Source: Tachypleus tridentatus (Eukaryota > Arthropoda > Merostomata > Xiphosura > Limulidae). From it: 64,000 nt of DNA. How positions within the stretch are numbered: the stretch's first letter is position 1; each line of letters begins with the position of its first letter. The notes below the pieces were generated by a model. That model was not told the DNA's origin. It made no database searches and saw nothing but the letters and a program-made list of their open reading frames with translations. The position numbers were made by a program, and so were the translations under genes. Where the stretch lies: the NCBI RefSeq assembly GCF_004210375.1, contig NC_134830.1, positions 68,302,326 through 68,366,325 of the forward strand, in the 5' to 3' direction. This document shows, in pieces, positions 38,906 through 51,900 of this stretch.

Positions 38906-39314
38906 ATAAAATAATAGTTCAATAAAATTTTGAATGCAACTCAACAAAAGCAATAACATGGCATTTGACCTGTAAATGGTTGGAAATGGTTTTTAGAGTG
39001 ATTTACAGCTTTATGGTTCCAAGGGAAATAAAACATTAAAATTAACTATATATTCAAGATAAACAATTCTGGTTTCTTTGTTACAATTTCTAGTCCTTCT
39101 GTAATCTTGATTTATATCTTGACTTTTATGAAGGTTATGAAGTCAATTAAATCAAAGGATTCTATATGTAGTTTTGATATAGAAAATACCAAATACATTA
39201 GTTCTTGAGAATATGCAAACAAAATTTAGATAAAGAAAAGTAATTTTAATCTTAACAAGATCATTTTGCAGTTATGAGCAGTCAATAATCTGATCCATAT
39301 ATTTACAGAATCTT

Positions 39315-39600
39315 AAAAATTCCAACTTTTTCTGCAAAATATTTATAATGTTTACTAAAAGCTTGCAAAATTTCTTGAACATACATTAAATACTTTCAGA
39401 ACTGTAGTAGGTACTTATATAAGTTACAAGTTATTTACATGGTAGTTACAAGATTATGTAAAATACACAAGCCCATTGCAAAACATTTGAGCTGTTTTCA
39501 TTTATTAAACCACCAGATTTAAGTTCCTCAAAACATATACATATTGCTTTCAAACCATACAAAAATTTGTTCAAATCCTATTATAATACAAGCTTTCATC
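39315..39600 (+). repeat. diverged repeat matching 48232-48600
   Basis: AATGTTTACTAAAAGCTTGC here against AATGTTTACTAAAAGTCGAG at about 48269, with surrounding blocks (ACTTTTT, ACATT/ACACTTAA, TTACAAGT) in the same order. Confidence 0.45.
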
Positions 39601-39910
39601 ACTAAAGGAGTAGAATGTTGTGCTGGAAAATTTAAAACACGTACATTACCTTACAATTAAAATATCATCCAGGCACTGATTACACAAATATCTCAATTGG
39701 TTCAGCAGGAAAGAGCATGTTAGATGTAAAAGAAAACATTTTATTTGGTTTCCCAATTTCATTGAATTATGCATTGTTCATTAAAAATATATAACAAGAA
39801 AGAATTTCAAGTTTTTCATCTATATAACTTTACTTGTGTGTGCAATTTCTACAAAACACAACATCATGTCACACTGCATACCAAACAGTAGTTTCTTACT
39901 TTTAGTTAAG

Positions 39911-39988
39911 TTAATTTGGACTGTACCCATGATGGCCATCTTGTCCACTGGTGGCAATTGTTACTGGAACTCCAGTGCTTGTAGGATC
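39911..39988 (-). CDS. shep: RBMS/shep last coding exon
   Basis: Acceptor ATTATTGTAG, then 25 codons ([20 protein letters not shown]) ending GYSPN and TAA. The C-terminal HHGYSPN resembles the vertebrate RBMS ending (DHSPYTFQ). Phase 0 entry. Confidence 0.9.
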   Translation of the reverse strand, partial: DPTSTGVPVTIATSGQDGHHGYSPN

Positions 39989-42900
39989 CTACAATAATGC
40001 AAATGAAAACATTACCATTTATTATACTGCATCAACACATGTTGAGATTGTGGAAAATCTATATCAATAAAATAATAAACATTATACATTATGGTTAATT
40101 CAAACATTACTATATAAATTTTGACAATAACATTAAAAAGTATTTCTTTTAACAACTTTGCTCCAGGCTAAGTCAATATTTGGTTCAGTTTTTGACCCAA
40201 AACTGACTTTTATAGTTTCTGTACTATAACTTTTAATATGTTTTGTGTACCTTCACAAATTTTCAGTAAGCATTAAGTCTTTTGTGGACAAAAACAGAAT
40301 TTTCCATGAAGTATTTTCAATTAAAATTTCTCTGAATATATAAAGTCTAAATGTTGACTGCTCCAAGTACAAGGTGATTTTCATGTTAAGGTTAAATATA
40401 AATTTCGTATCCATACTTTCTAACATTTGTTTTCAGTTAAACTTTTTTTCTGCTATTTTCTCCATTCTGACTTTACAGGATTTAACCGACCTCTTAACCA
40501 TCATAAAAAATTAGGCTATAAATCAGAATTATTCTATCTTCTTTCTAGAATGATTTCAAATTGTTATGTGAATCTACATTTTTTTAATCCTAAATACTTT
40601 AAAAGTTATAACAGTAAACATATTTGTACTTAAACTTTATTGTACTTTAAACTGTGACTAACTATTAGTGCAGCCACACAAGTTGTAAAATACTTGATAA
40701 ACTTGTAGCTGACATTACTGTATCAAATTATGCAAAGCAGGAGCTACTTCCGTGCACATCTCATGACAAATTATTCTACCACTTTCTTCTGAAATTACCT
40801 AGTCTAATGTAATCTAAATTGAAAAGTTTCTAATATTTACATTTCAGTTACTTTTCTAATAATAAATAAAGTATTACATAAAAACAAATATACTATCTCT
40901 ACTTTTCTTTTTTTTTAAACTGTTCACTGTTGATAAAACTTAAGTATTCTGTATACTAACAGTATTATTTCACTAATTTTTTTATTTAAAATGCACCTAA
41001 GAAAAGAAAAAATAACAAGTAAGAAGCAAGGTCCTATACTATCAATTTTTCTAGCTTTTTAGTTATTTTATAAGAGTTGTTGAAAATTCAGCTGAGTTTG
41101 TCAATATGTTTCCCATGGGAATGAAGTTTGAACTGGAAGTCAAACAGAAAATTCTCTGTACAGAAAATAATGCAACATACCATGTCATTTGGTAGTTTAA
41201 AACTTTGGCTTTCTATTGGTTATAAAAAATATGGTATTAAATGTCAGAAGTAATGGGAATTTGTGAAACACAGGATGTGACAGGTGGGCATGGCAAGAGA
41301 TTTTTTAGTTTATGCCTTTGCAACCAAGTGAGATTGAAGGCTACAGCAATCATGCTTCGACCAGGTAATAACAATGTTATGAGTAATGTATGTTAAATTC
41401 TATACTACTTGGAGAGTAGAAGGAATATTTGAAAAGTATGTCCATTATTATACTAGGTGAAATTGAATTTTTTAAAAATTATTTCCTTACTAAATTAAGA
41501 ACATACAGCTTGTACAATACTACAATTTGGATTATTAGATACTTTGATGCTAAGTTTATTCTTTATCTTACCATGATAATAGAGCAGTTTAATTTTTGAA
41601 TGTAACTCTGTACGTTTTCCTGACATAAACAGAAAGCAATGAATGTAGAATTAATATCTTATTAGTCAATATAATTTAACATATACAGTAATGAAGATAA
41701 CTGCACAGAGTGTATAAAGGACTTTTAAAAATAAATTCTGACTTTTTCTAAGTTTACCCTGATCATTCACATTATATCTATACATCTATCTGCTTTAACT
41801 ACTTTAAATTAATCATTGAGTTTATATATGTAGCAGAAAGCCATGATTGATTAATAACCAAAAAAAAGAAAGTTCCCTGACTTAAGGCTTTTTTTTATTT
41901 ATTTTTACTGACTGAACACACCCTGCTAGAGAAAAATACAAGCAATATACATACAACAATAAAACAAGACAATGTAAAACACAACTATGAACCAAATATG
42001 CTGTTACAGTACAATGGTATTTTCATGTCTCTCTGCTTCTCACAAAGTATTAAGTCTTGTTTTCAAACAATACTGTTTATCAGAGTATAACTGTGAAATA
42101 TTGTTTCAAATGTCTTGTATTGCAACTCATAATCAAGTAATCTTGTTGCCTTTTGACCTTTTCAGTTTTGCAAAAGCCCACTCAGTCTCAAGAATGTTCA
42201 TAACGGGACTTTGCACAGCTTAAGTTATGGCCTCTTTACAGTCAAGAAATTGTAAATGTGTGATGGGGGATTATAATGTTCTTATAAAACCAAAATAAAA
42301 CTTGTACCATATACTGCAATCAATTTCAAAACGTACCATTGGAAGCCCATTAATTTAAAATAAGCTCTTTCTACTGCTTATAAACTAGTACAGTAACTAA
42401 GATAACACGTTTTTTTAAAACTGCCTTGACAGCTAAAGATAAGTGGATAGGGGTTCTGGTGCAAGTTGAGAAAATTTGTAACTGAGTGAAAGAGAAATTC
42501 TGATATTCAAACTGTACATTGGATCTTGTTTATAGACCATGTAAGATTTTAGAGATATACTAGCAAAAAAAGAGGAAAAAAGTCAAGTGCACTTAGAAGT
42601 CAAGTGACAATAAAAGTGAAATACTTGCACATTTTCTTTTAAAATTAAAGACTACTGAAAACATATATAAATTAAAGATTTGAATTATAAATTGGATTCT
42701 GATGCTAAATGTATTGACACACATTAAAATAGGTACTTTAAACTTTGAAAGTAACTAAAATATTCTCACTTGTGCAGAAGAGTCTATGCTAGCTTTAAAA
42801 AGTAAACTTTTTTGTGATATTCTGTCTCTTGAATATGTCACTTGCCAATGAACAAACTCAACTATACATCATGATGCTTGTCAGCTATAGACAATACTTA

Positions 42901-45900
42901 GTGATGTATATTTTGTTCTACTGTAAATTGAAACAAATTAATAACATTCTACCATTTGCATCCTAAAAGTTTTGTGTATGTACAACTGACATTTCATTAT
43001 GAATAACTTGTTTTGAAACAAAAAAAAAAAAAAACTTTGGTTTCTCACTCCTTAAAATTTGAAACATTCAACAGAAAAATACTATCAAATGAGTCATATT
43101 TTCTGTAATTCATATTATATTGGAAGGAAATTTTAATCAATTTTATATCTAGCAATCAAGAAAATTATCCTACAAAAATTTGGGGAAGTTCAAGTAATGA
43201 TTATTTTTTATTAAAAAGTTAAATAGCAACACATTAGGAACTTCCTGAGCTAAGTTTTCTTAGCATGTATAGATGATCTATTAGGCAATATATTTAAAAC
43301 TGTTTTACTCACAAACATCTTGCAAGAGAAACAGTAAACATTTAAAGAGCCATACATGAGAGAAATATTTAGTTTGATTATGCTAATTTATCATGTAAAA
43401 TACATACCTCTGGTACAGCTATAGAATGAATAAAATGGGCTGGTTGTGGATACAGAGGTGTTCCAGCTCCAGCATAAGCTTGATGAGTCCCTGGTATGTA
43501 CTACAATTACAAATCAATCAATTTACTTTCTACTAAGCAAAAATTACTTTGATAGAAAAATATTATCCAACAATTTTCTTAAAACTTAATTGAAAATTAA
43601 AAAAAAAATCTTTAACCCTTACTAATAAATACAGATCTACTATGTGCTTCTTAAAAGTCACTTTAAAATATGAGGTACTAGTATTTCTTTACTTTTCAAC
43701 TCATAGTTCATTTTTTTCCCTTTATATCATTAAAGTAGTATTAATGGAATAAAACTCTATATCATGTATTTTGATACATTCTTATTCATATTTTGAGAAG
43801 TACAGTGAATGAACAAAGTGCTTACAGAAGTGTTGGTTAGCTGCAGCTGAGACATCTGGGCAGAAAGATGGGACATAAGTGTCCCATATGGCAGAGGGTT
43901 GGGGTCTAAAGATGATGGGATCATCTAGAAAGCAGAATTCATTAAACAACATAATACTGCAATATAAACTATAATATTGAGATAAACAAATATAGACATT
44001 TGAGTTTGGATGGCATAACAAATATACTTTCTTTGAAATTCCTTTTCAATGTTTGAAATCAATATGGCAGAAAAACCTTGCTATTTAACAAAAATTTCCT
44101 TTGACACAATTAAGTATTTTGACAAACACATTAACCATCAATAAACCCACTTTCTGCTCACCTGGGTCATATGAGGTTGAACAATGTACTGTGGATGAAC
44201 CCACGCTCTGCCCGGCTGCATGGGGTAGGTGTTCATAGGTGTAGGATAAGCCCTTTGATAGTTACCCATGGGAGTGATCAGTTGGGCCACAACTCTGCTT
44301 ATGGAATAGTAGAAAATACTTTAAATCAAGTTTTATAGTTAACAGGAATTTTAAATTAACTACCTGAGTGCTATGCATGAGGAGTCAATTTAGCAAGATG
44401 GTTGTTAAAAAAAATATGTAAAGCCAACACCATATGAAAGCTATGTTTATTGCATTATATATAAACAGTGGAAAGGGCAGCCCATACAATATGTCAAATA
44501 GAATAAACAAACCTTCATGTTTAAAAATTATTCTTGTACGAGAACTACTAATGTTAACAACCTTAACCACCTATCACTGGAAATGCTAATGATGTTAAAA
44601 TTAATAGAGACAAGAAAAGTTAAATACAGTAGTCCCTCTCATGAGCAACCATCCATTGCTTCACATAAAAAGGGGTCTTTCCTCAGGGGGAAAGAGTTTC
44701 AATATAGGTCTATTCCTAGATGGGCACAGCTAAATGAACAAAGTTAAGAGTACAGCAATTACTCTTTATTGTACATCAACCATTGTAATGCAACGTAAGT
44801 AAAACTATTTTACCACAATGTACAGTAAAATAAAATATACATTATAATAATCTGTAATTTTAGTTTGTTTGATTTGTTCTGAATTGCATACAGACTTCTC
44901 AGTGGTGTCCTTGTTCTTGCTGACATATTCCAGCAACTCAAGTCTTTTGATGAGCAACTCCTAAGTCCTTCAATTACTTTCAAATTTCCCACAGACACAA
45001 CTGCTGTTACTACACTGTCATCCTCTTCCTCTTCATCTAAAGAAAGAGTAGAAGTTTGGCCTCTGGCATCAATCAAAAGATTCTTTTCCCAGTCTGCCTC
45101 TACAGTTTCACTGGTGGCAACATCAGCAAAGTTTGCATATTTTTCCCAGGTAACACCAAAATTTTCCACAAAGGTTATAAAATAATTCAACTTCAGGATT
45201 GTCTTCTTCACCATCTTTTGAAAACTACGTTTGGCAAAACACAAATTTTCATACATTATTCCACACACTTTTTAACCACCAGATAGCATCTGCTACATTT
45301 ACCTTGTCAACTAAGTCAGTTGCAAATGTGAAACAAAACCTGTCACAAGAGCTTCATATAGTGCATTTTCATGTTCTCAATAATTCCAGTATTGCATGGC
45401 TTAATCTCAGACACATATTGTTCATGGTAAAATAGAAAAACAACAGCTTTACATTGCTACAAATAACATGACAGTGAGAAGAAAAATTGTTCACAAACAC
45501 TCCAACTCTCATTTTCTTATTAAATTTGTTAAGCCACTGCTGGAATAAATCACTGGTCATTCAACCTTTTTGGACTTTTTTGTCACAGGGAAGTTGAGTG
45601 GACTAGCCAAGCCTTGAAGCAACAAAACTTATCATAATCTATGATCAAGAGTGTCAACTATTCTCTAGCTGCAAAACCTGTCAGAAAAGTGCTGATCCTG
45701 TCCTTTGACTTCTTGCCTTCCTCGGCCTCATCTCCCTCAACTATCATGGAGCGTAAAAGTAAATCTTTATGGAAGAGACCAATCTCATCTGTATTAAATG
45801 TCTTCAAATCTCTACCATGTGCATATAAACTTGAGACATTTACTCTAATCATCTGTGACAGCTGGGTCTAAATCAGAAAGGGTAGCAATGTGAATTTGTC

Positions 45901-48900
45901 CATTACAACCAGAAAAGCCAAAATGACCAAGATTTTCTACACACATCAGTGCTATCTTTTGAGTCATCCTGCCACTGACCGAGATGTTCTTTACCCTGGC
46001 TATAATGAGCCACTCCAAGACAATCATACATATAGCCTGTTGTTATAGACTTACTGTACTTTCTGCATGAGTTCTCCCCACTCTTCCACTTCAAAATTTC
46101 TTCTCTTTCATTAAGTATAGTCTGAATTTGTGTCTTCCCTCTATCTCGCTCACCATTGCACAGCAAGATTTTCCTGTGTAAGTCTTTTTCAGCACTGATA
46201 CTTTTTCTTCCAGTCAAAATCTTCCACTTTCTAGACATGGCAGACATCAGTATTCAATCAAGACAGCTAACAGACAAGTAGCATGTAAACACTCACATGC
46301 AAAATCAGTAGTATTCAATTAGAAGGATTTATAATAAGACTGGCAGGCAAATGCTATGCACATGCTCCTGAAATTTAACTATGTGGCCACTCATGTGCAA
46401 CAAATAGTCCTTAATTTCATTCATAAAACTGGCCAGTGGTTGTACTCTTGGGGGTGATCACATACAAATAGTAGTAAACAGTGTAGCTGCATCCATACTT
46501 AGACGTAGTAGTTGGAAATGTATCAACATTGAGGTAGATATAGTATATATGACTGACAAATTAAGGCTACATTAAGATTAATGTAACATCATGAAAAGAA
46601 AAAAAAATATATCACAGAGGCTGGGCTTAACACTTTCACCCCTACTCTGCCCCTGTAAGTTAAAGTGCATGTGACATGATGTTTGGAGCTTTATTTTCAA
46701 AATTTTTAATTAAATGAGAGTTGTACTATTTATGTGAGTGAGATTGGAATCGAAACAGTTTATAATTTAAATTTTAAAAATCATGTATTTTAATTTCCTA
46801 ATTTAAAAAGAAATGTAAAGAAAAACAATATTAATTTGAGATATAAACAAGCTAAATATAAAATAAGAACCTCCCACTTCTTGAATTTGCTGATATATCA
46901 ATATATTTTAGCAAGTCTACTAGTGGCTCCACCCTTCAATCATTTGATAGTTCTTAACTTGTACCACCTACTACTATGTAGCTCAAGTTTATGACAAAGA
47001 GAAAGATTTTCCTCTATGTAATTCTGACAGATTATCATAATTGACTTGAAGACAAAACTGTAGATGAGTGATCAAAAATTCGTTGCTCTGAATAGGAATG
47101 GTATTTTTCTTAACCCACATAATTTACTCAGTGACCCTACTAAATTACAGGGATTTTGAGGATACTAATACTGTAATTTCATATGTTTTTATTTGTTAAA
47201 TGTTGATATTTGAAGCCTACAAAAATTATTATCTCTACACACCCCACTCATGTCTAAACAAGGCTTAGGATAGTATGTATGCCCAAGTGCAAAATTTCTA
47301 ACATGAGTATGTAAATGAAATCAATGTTTCTCAATGTATTTCTCATTTGCTTTCTAGTTTTATAACTAAAATTTAAACATTTATGAGTAAATAGCAATAT
47401 GTATGTGTATTTATACACGTGTAACATACGGTAGCTGAAATATTATACATCTGTAGGCCAATACATAGTTACATCTACTGCATTTATTTTAATTGTATAA
47501 ACTGAGATAAATTTAAAACTACATTATACCACATTCAAAACTTGACAACTTCAAAATAAGAGGGTAGTAAATGTCATAACTATGTGCCCAAGTAACACCT
47601 TCATATACATATGCTGCAAAATTTGATGGACATTAAATAGTTGAGCAGTAATACTGAAACAACTGCAATGTAAATGGATCAGCTTAGCTCAGAACCTACA
47701 ATGTTTATTGGACCACTTCAACTTTGAACCATATAACAAATGTTTTCACACATTCTAATTGCAATTTCATTACCTTTGGAAGTTTCTTTTGTAAGTTTTG
47801 TAGAAAACATAAGCTACTTAATCCAATATTATGTTCTTGGAGCAAGAGAATGTATGGACGACACTTTTCTGTTTTGCACGTTCGTTCTTGCTCTTAACGG
47901 TGTCGTATTATGGGTGTTGTGTGCAACAACAGGCTAAAACGTGCTGAGACAGTCCATTATGTCAGCTTTATTTACAGTGGGTTTAACTTTAGATGGTGAA
48001 AGTAAAACAAACACAGAAAATTTATGGAGTATGTTTAACAGTTGAAACACTCAGGGTATGAATGATGAAACTTCATTATTAAGAAGACCTAGAGGTTATA
48101 ACAACTGAAATATGATATTCCTGAGACAAAGAAAAGTACTTTTAATCTCAAAATGAAAACCACTTTGCTTTCATACTATTTAAAAATAAACAATTTCATG
48201 AACAAATATTAACAAAAAATACTAGATTAAAAATTCTGACTTTTTGTGTGCAAAAGCCTTGTAATGTTTACTAAAAGTCGAGCAAATTTTCTGAAGATAC
48301 ACTTAATATGTTAGAAGTAACTAGTACGTAAACTGTAACGAGTACAAATGTTTACAAGTTTGGTCCAATGGGACTAAGCAGTGTCAGTAAAGTTAATGAT
48401 TTGGAATGAGAAATAGATCATGTTCTACACAAATGTCCATATATTATATATAACAGTTTTTTTAACAAAGTCTAAAGTTGTAAATTAGACCACTTAGATC
48501 TAGAATTATATGATGGAATGTAACAGAATTAAAATAAAACATTTCAGTAACACAAGTATTCCTTTGATTGAAATTTAGTGATAAAGACCTTATGATTATA
48601 GTATTCTTTTCATCTGATCTATAGTACTGGAGATTGTACTAAAATGCACAAGCTGTCCTGAGAAAGTGGTTTTTATCTTGCATAAGCAAGCTTTAAGTTT
48701 TTTTTTTCCACACCCTTCAACAATAATATAATTTAGCAACATTCTAATCTTGATAGTTACCTTAACAGCTGGAGAAGTTAGGGATTTAGATTATAAGAAA
48801 ATACAATATAATAGAAAAAAACAAGGCCAAAAAAAATCTGTACATACTGACCCATTTTGTGTCACTGCAGACTGATCATAAGGCAATGGAATACCCTGAA

Positions 48901-51900
48901 AAAAACAAGAAACACATAAACCTTAATTTCTTTAATACAAATATATAAAATTATCACTATGTTTAATACAATGGAACTTTTTCTTAAGCCCTATTCTAAA
49001 GGAAAATCTCATCTCAACATTGATTTTCAGAACTAAGAAAATACCATAAATGCTTTCTTTTAATTTATTTTTTAAGTTTGTCTTTTCATAATATTATAAA
49101 ACCATGTAACACCTAAGTAGTACTAAACTGTGCAGTATTTATTTATTTATTGTTCAAGCACTAGTCACACCTCTTCAAAACTTTACTGGTATTGTTGTAG
49201 GGCAAACACATTAACATGGTTGGCTTCAGGTTCTTTAAATACATCAGTTTTCTTAAACTCCTATTAACTGTTTTGATGAAGTTTGTTTTTAGATGACTAC
49301 TGAAGTGCTTCATGAGTGATGAATCTAAGCTTATTCAGCACCTTCCAGTACATTATATCCACACCAATGCAAGACAACAACCAAGCAACCTTATGAACAG
49401 GATCAAGAAGAGCAAATGAAATTTTTTGTTGGTCCTAAGTCCCAACCAATGAAGGTCAGGATTCTAAAGCCATTTACCAGGAGACTCTTTGGGCAGTACT
49501 TGTACATATCAGTTTCCACTAGAGCAAATTAATGAACAATAATTTACATACTTAGTTCTTAAGAGGCAGATATACTGTACATGTTCATGCTTGAACCTTT
49601 CCTTATTCTATTACAATTTTGTTTTTTGTTTTTTTAATTTTAAAGCACATTCATGAATTCTTGATTTGGTTAATAAAAGGGCATTATCATCCAATGGTGG
49701 ATAATGCCAGATCTCGGTCCAACATAGGTTCCAAATAAATTATTTCAAACAAACATTAATATAAAACATAGTAAAAGAAACATGTATTGTATTCTAAGAA
49801 TACATTTATGATAGAAATTGTCAACTTCATTAGATCTGCTATATCTAGAGTCAACAAGGTCTTTTACCCAAACCAAAGCCTACTGGTCTGGTGAAGATGC
49901 TATATACACAGTAGCAGTCTTCGTAATTATAAACAAATAGGAAAAAAACTCTATTAAGGCAGTCAAAAGACTGAAACCATACATCTATCTTGATCCTCAT
50001 CATTTGTTTGTGTGTTGAATTTAATGTAAAGCTACTTCAGAGTTACCTGTGCTAAACATCCCTAATTCTGAAGAGTTAGGCTAGAAGGAAAGCAGCCAGT
50101 TGACATCATATACCTTCAACATTTGGGCTACTCTTTGCTAATGATTAGTGGGACTTACCACCATATTATAACACCCCCTACTGTTGAACAGGCAGAATAT
50201 TTGGTAATGGGTTTTGTCTCCATGACCCACAAATTATGAGCTGAACAATCTAACTATGAGACTGAATCTTTTAAACTGTCTACCATTGCACTTTAGGTAG
50301 TTTGTGCATTTCCAAGGTGTTGAAATCTTTGGCCACAAGATGTTTTGTGATTGATCAGCCATTTAACCTGATCACTACAGGCTAGTAACTTTTTGTATAG
50401 TCAACACAAATCTCCCTGTATTTCATTCCAACCATAAAACTAGTAAATAAAAGTGTTTGAAACTTAATGAGAACTTTCTTAAATGCACAGTTTAAGAAAC
50501 ATAAAGCCTGTTACTTTAGATAAATTTCATTTTCCTGCATTGGCCTTTAATATCTTGGTAAATTACACTAAGAAATTATATATTTTTTATAAGATAAGAT
50601 AATGATTTTTGAACTCATTTCAGATCTAAACTTACTGTGTGGATGGACAACCTTACAACCGAAATGGTGGTCAATTCTCAGCCCTGTATAATCATTTTGC
50701 TTTTAATATGCATAAGTGAAGAATGTATAAGTGGCTTCATAAACAGTCTCCACGTGAATTTTCAACAGCTAATACCTTACTTATAAATAAGAAAGCACAG
50801 TGGCCTAGTGGTTTTATAAACACTATTATCACATTACTGCACAAGCTTTTCTACACCATTTATTTTCTGAAACTCTAAGTATAGTTATTCTCATAATCAA
50901 CATTACACAAGACTTATTGAATAATTTTATACACACACACACAAGTAAATACACTAAGATATCTTATTCATTTCTTCAGAACTCATGCCCTTTAAAGTTT
51001 GAAGATTATGCAGTAAACACAAAATACAACTCAGAAATTTCAACAATTTTTAAAATTTCTATCTAATGTTTTACTGTAACTCTTATATTCCCCTTCTTTT
51101 CCTACCTGTTGCTCTTGAACCTTGTACTGATGTTTCTTTTTATTTCCACCATCAGCAAACTTCACCAACAAAGGATCTTTAGAGGCTGAAATAAGAAATT
51201 CACTTAACTCACCAAGTAACAAAATAAACTTACAAGTAAATAAGTCAATGTCACAAGTCTATTTCATTACTAATGGTAATACAAAGCATATGCAATAAAA
51301 TCCTACAAGTGCACATAATTCCTATACAGATCAGAAAATGGAGAAGAAACCTTTACTGAAAACACTGATATCAAAACAACATACTTAATTCAAAGAACAT
51401 ATAAAACCCATGAACTACATACAAAATTATGTAGTTTTACTCAGTATACACCTTTTCTCTACAACTTCCTAATACTTCATATTTACCATGTAAAAATTTT
51501 CCATTAAATACGTGTATAATTTGGTCACATTTTTCTTTGGACTCCATCCTGTAAAATACAAAAAAGAAAAGTAAAATGAGTAATAAAAATATTAATTATA
51601 AAAAAATATTTCTGAAATCAAAAGCAACATAAAAAAGTCTAATTTCTTTTATTTTTCTGGCAGATTGTTGGAAGTGTACATAAATTTGACACTTTTTAAT
51701 GTGCTGTGTGAAACTAAAACCTTTAAAACCAGATTTTATAGTGCTTTCTCTAAGATTATTTAAGCACAAATAGTCATAGCAGTTTTTAACTTTACTATAA
51801 AATTTTTCTGATTTGTCCAAAAGCATGAAACAGGCTAAAATAATTCTCAATGGCATAGGGTTTTAAACAGAGAAACAAATGCTATTGTACCCTTTTGCTA

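Larger units (their letters stand above)
34877..39910 (-). other. sequence downstream of the RBMS/shep stop, with diverged repeats
   Basis: AT-rich. Contains a SINE (38640-38905), repeat copies (about 35330-36240 and 37240-38060) and a small local duplication near 36.7 kb. A minus-strand AATAAA (TTTATT on plus at about 39740) lies about 170 bases after the stop and could end a short transcript; longer 3' UTRs are possible. Confidence 0.5.
44295..48851 (-). other. RBMS/shep intron with Tigger-like remnant
   Basis: Holds the transposon at about 44627-46250; a CpG-containing patch near 47865-47945 has no assignment; the remainder is AT-rich. Confidence 0.6.

Noticed and set aside
44385..44747. 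Short open frames on both strands beside the Tigger left end
   Set aside because: Low-complexity or terminal-repeat sequence without protein-like features.
45903..46242. Considered as an independent small gene
   Set aside because: Its start matches a CENP-B-type helix-turn-helix and it is collinear with the rest of the Tigger transposase.
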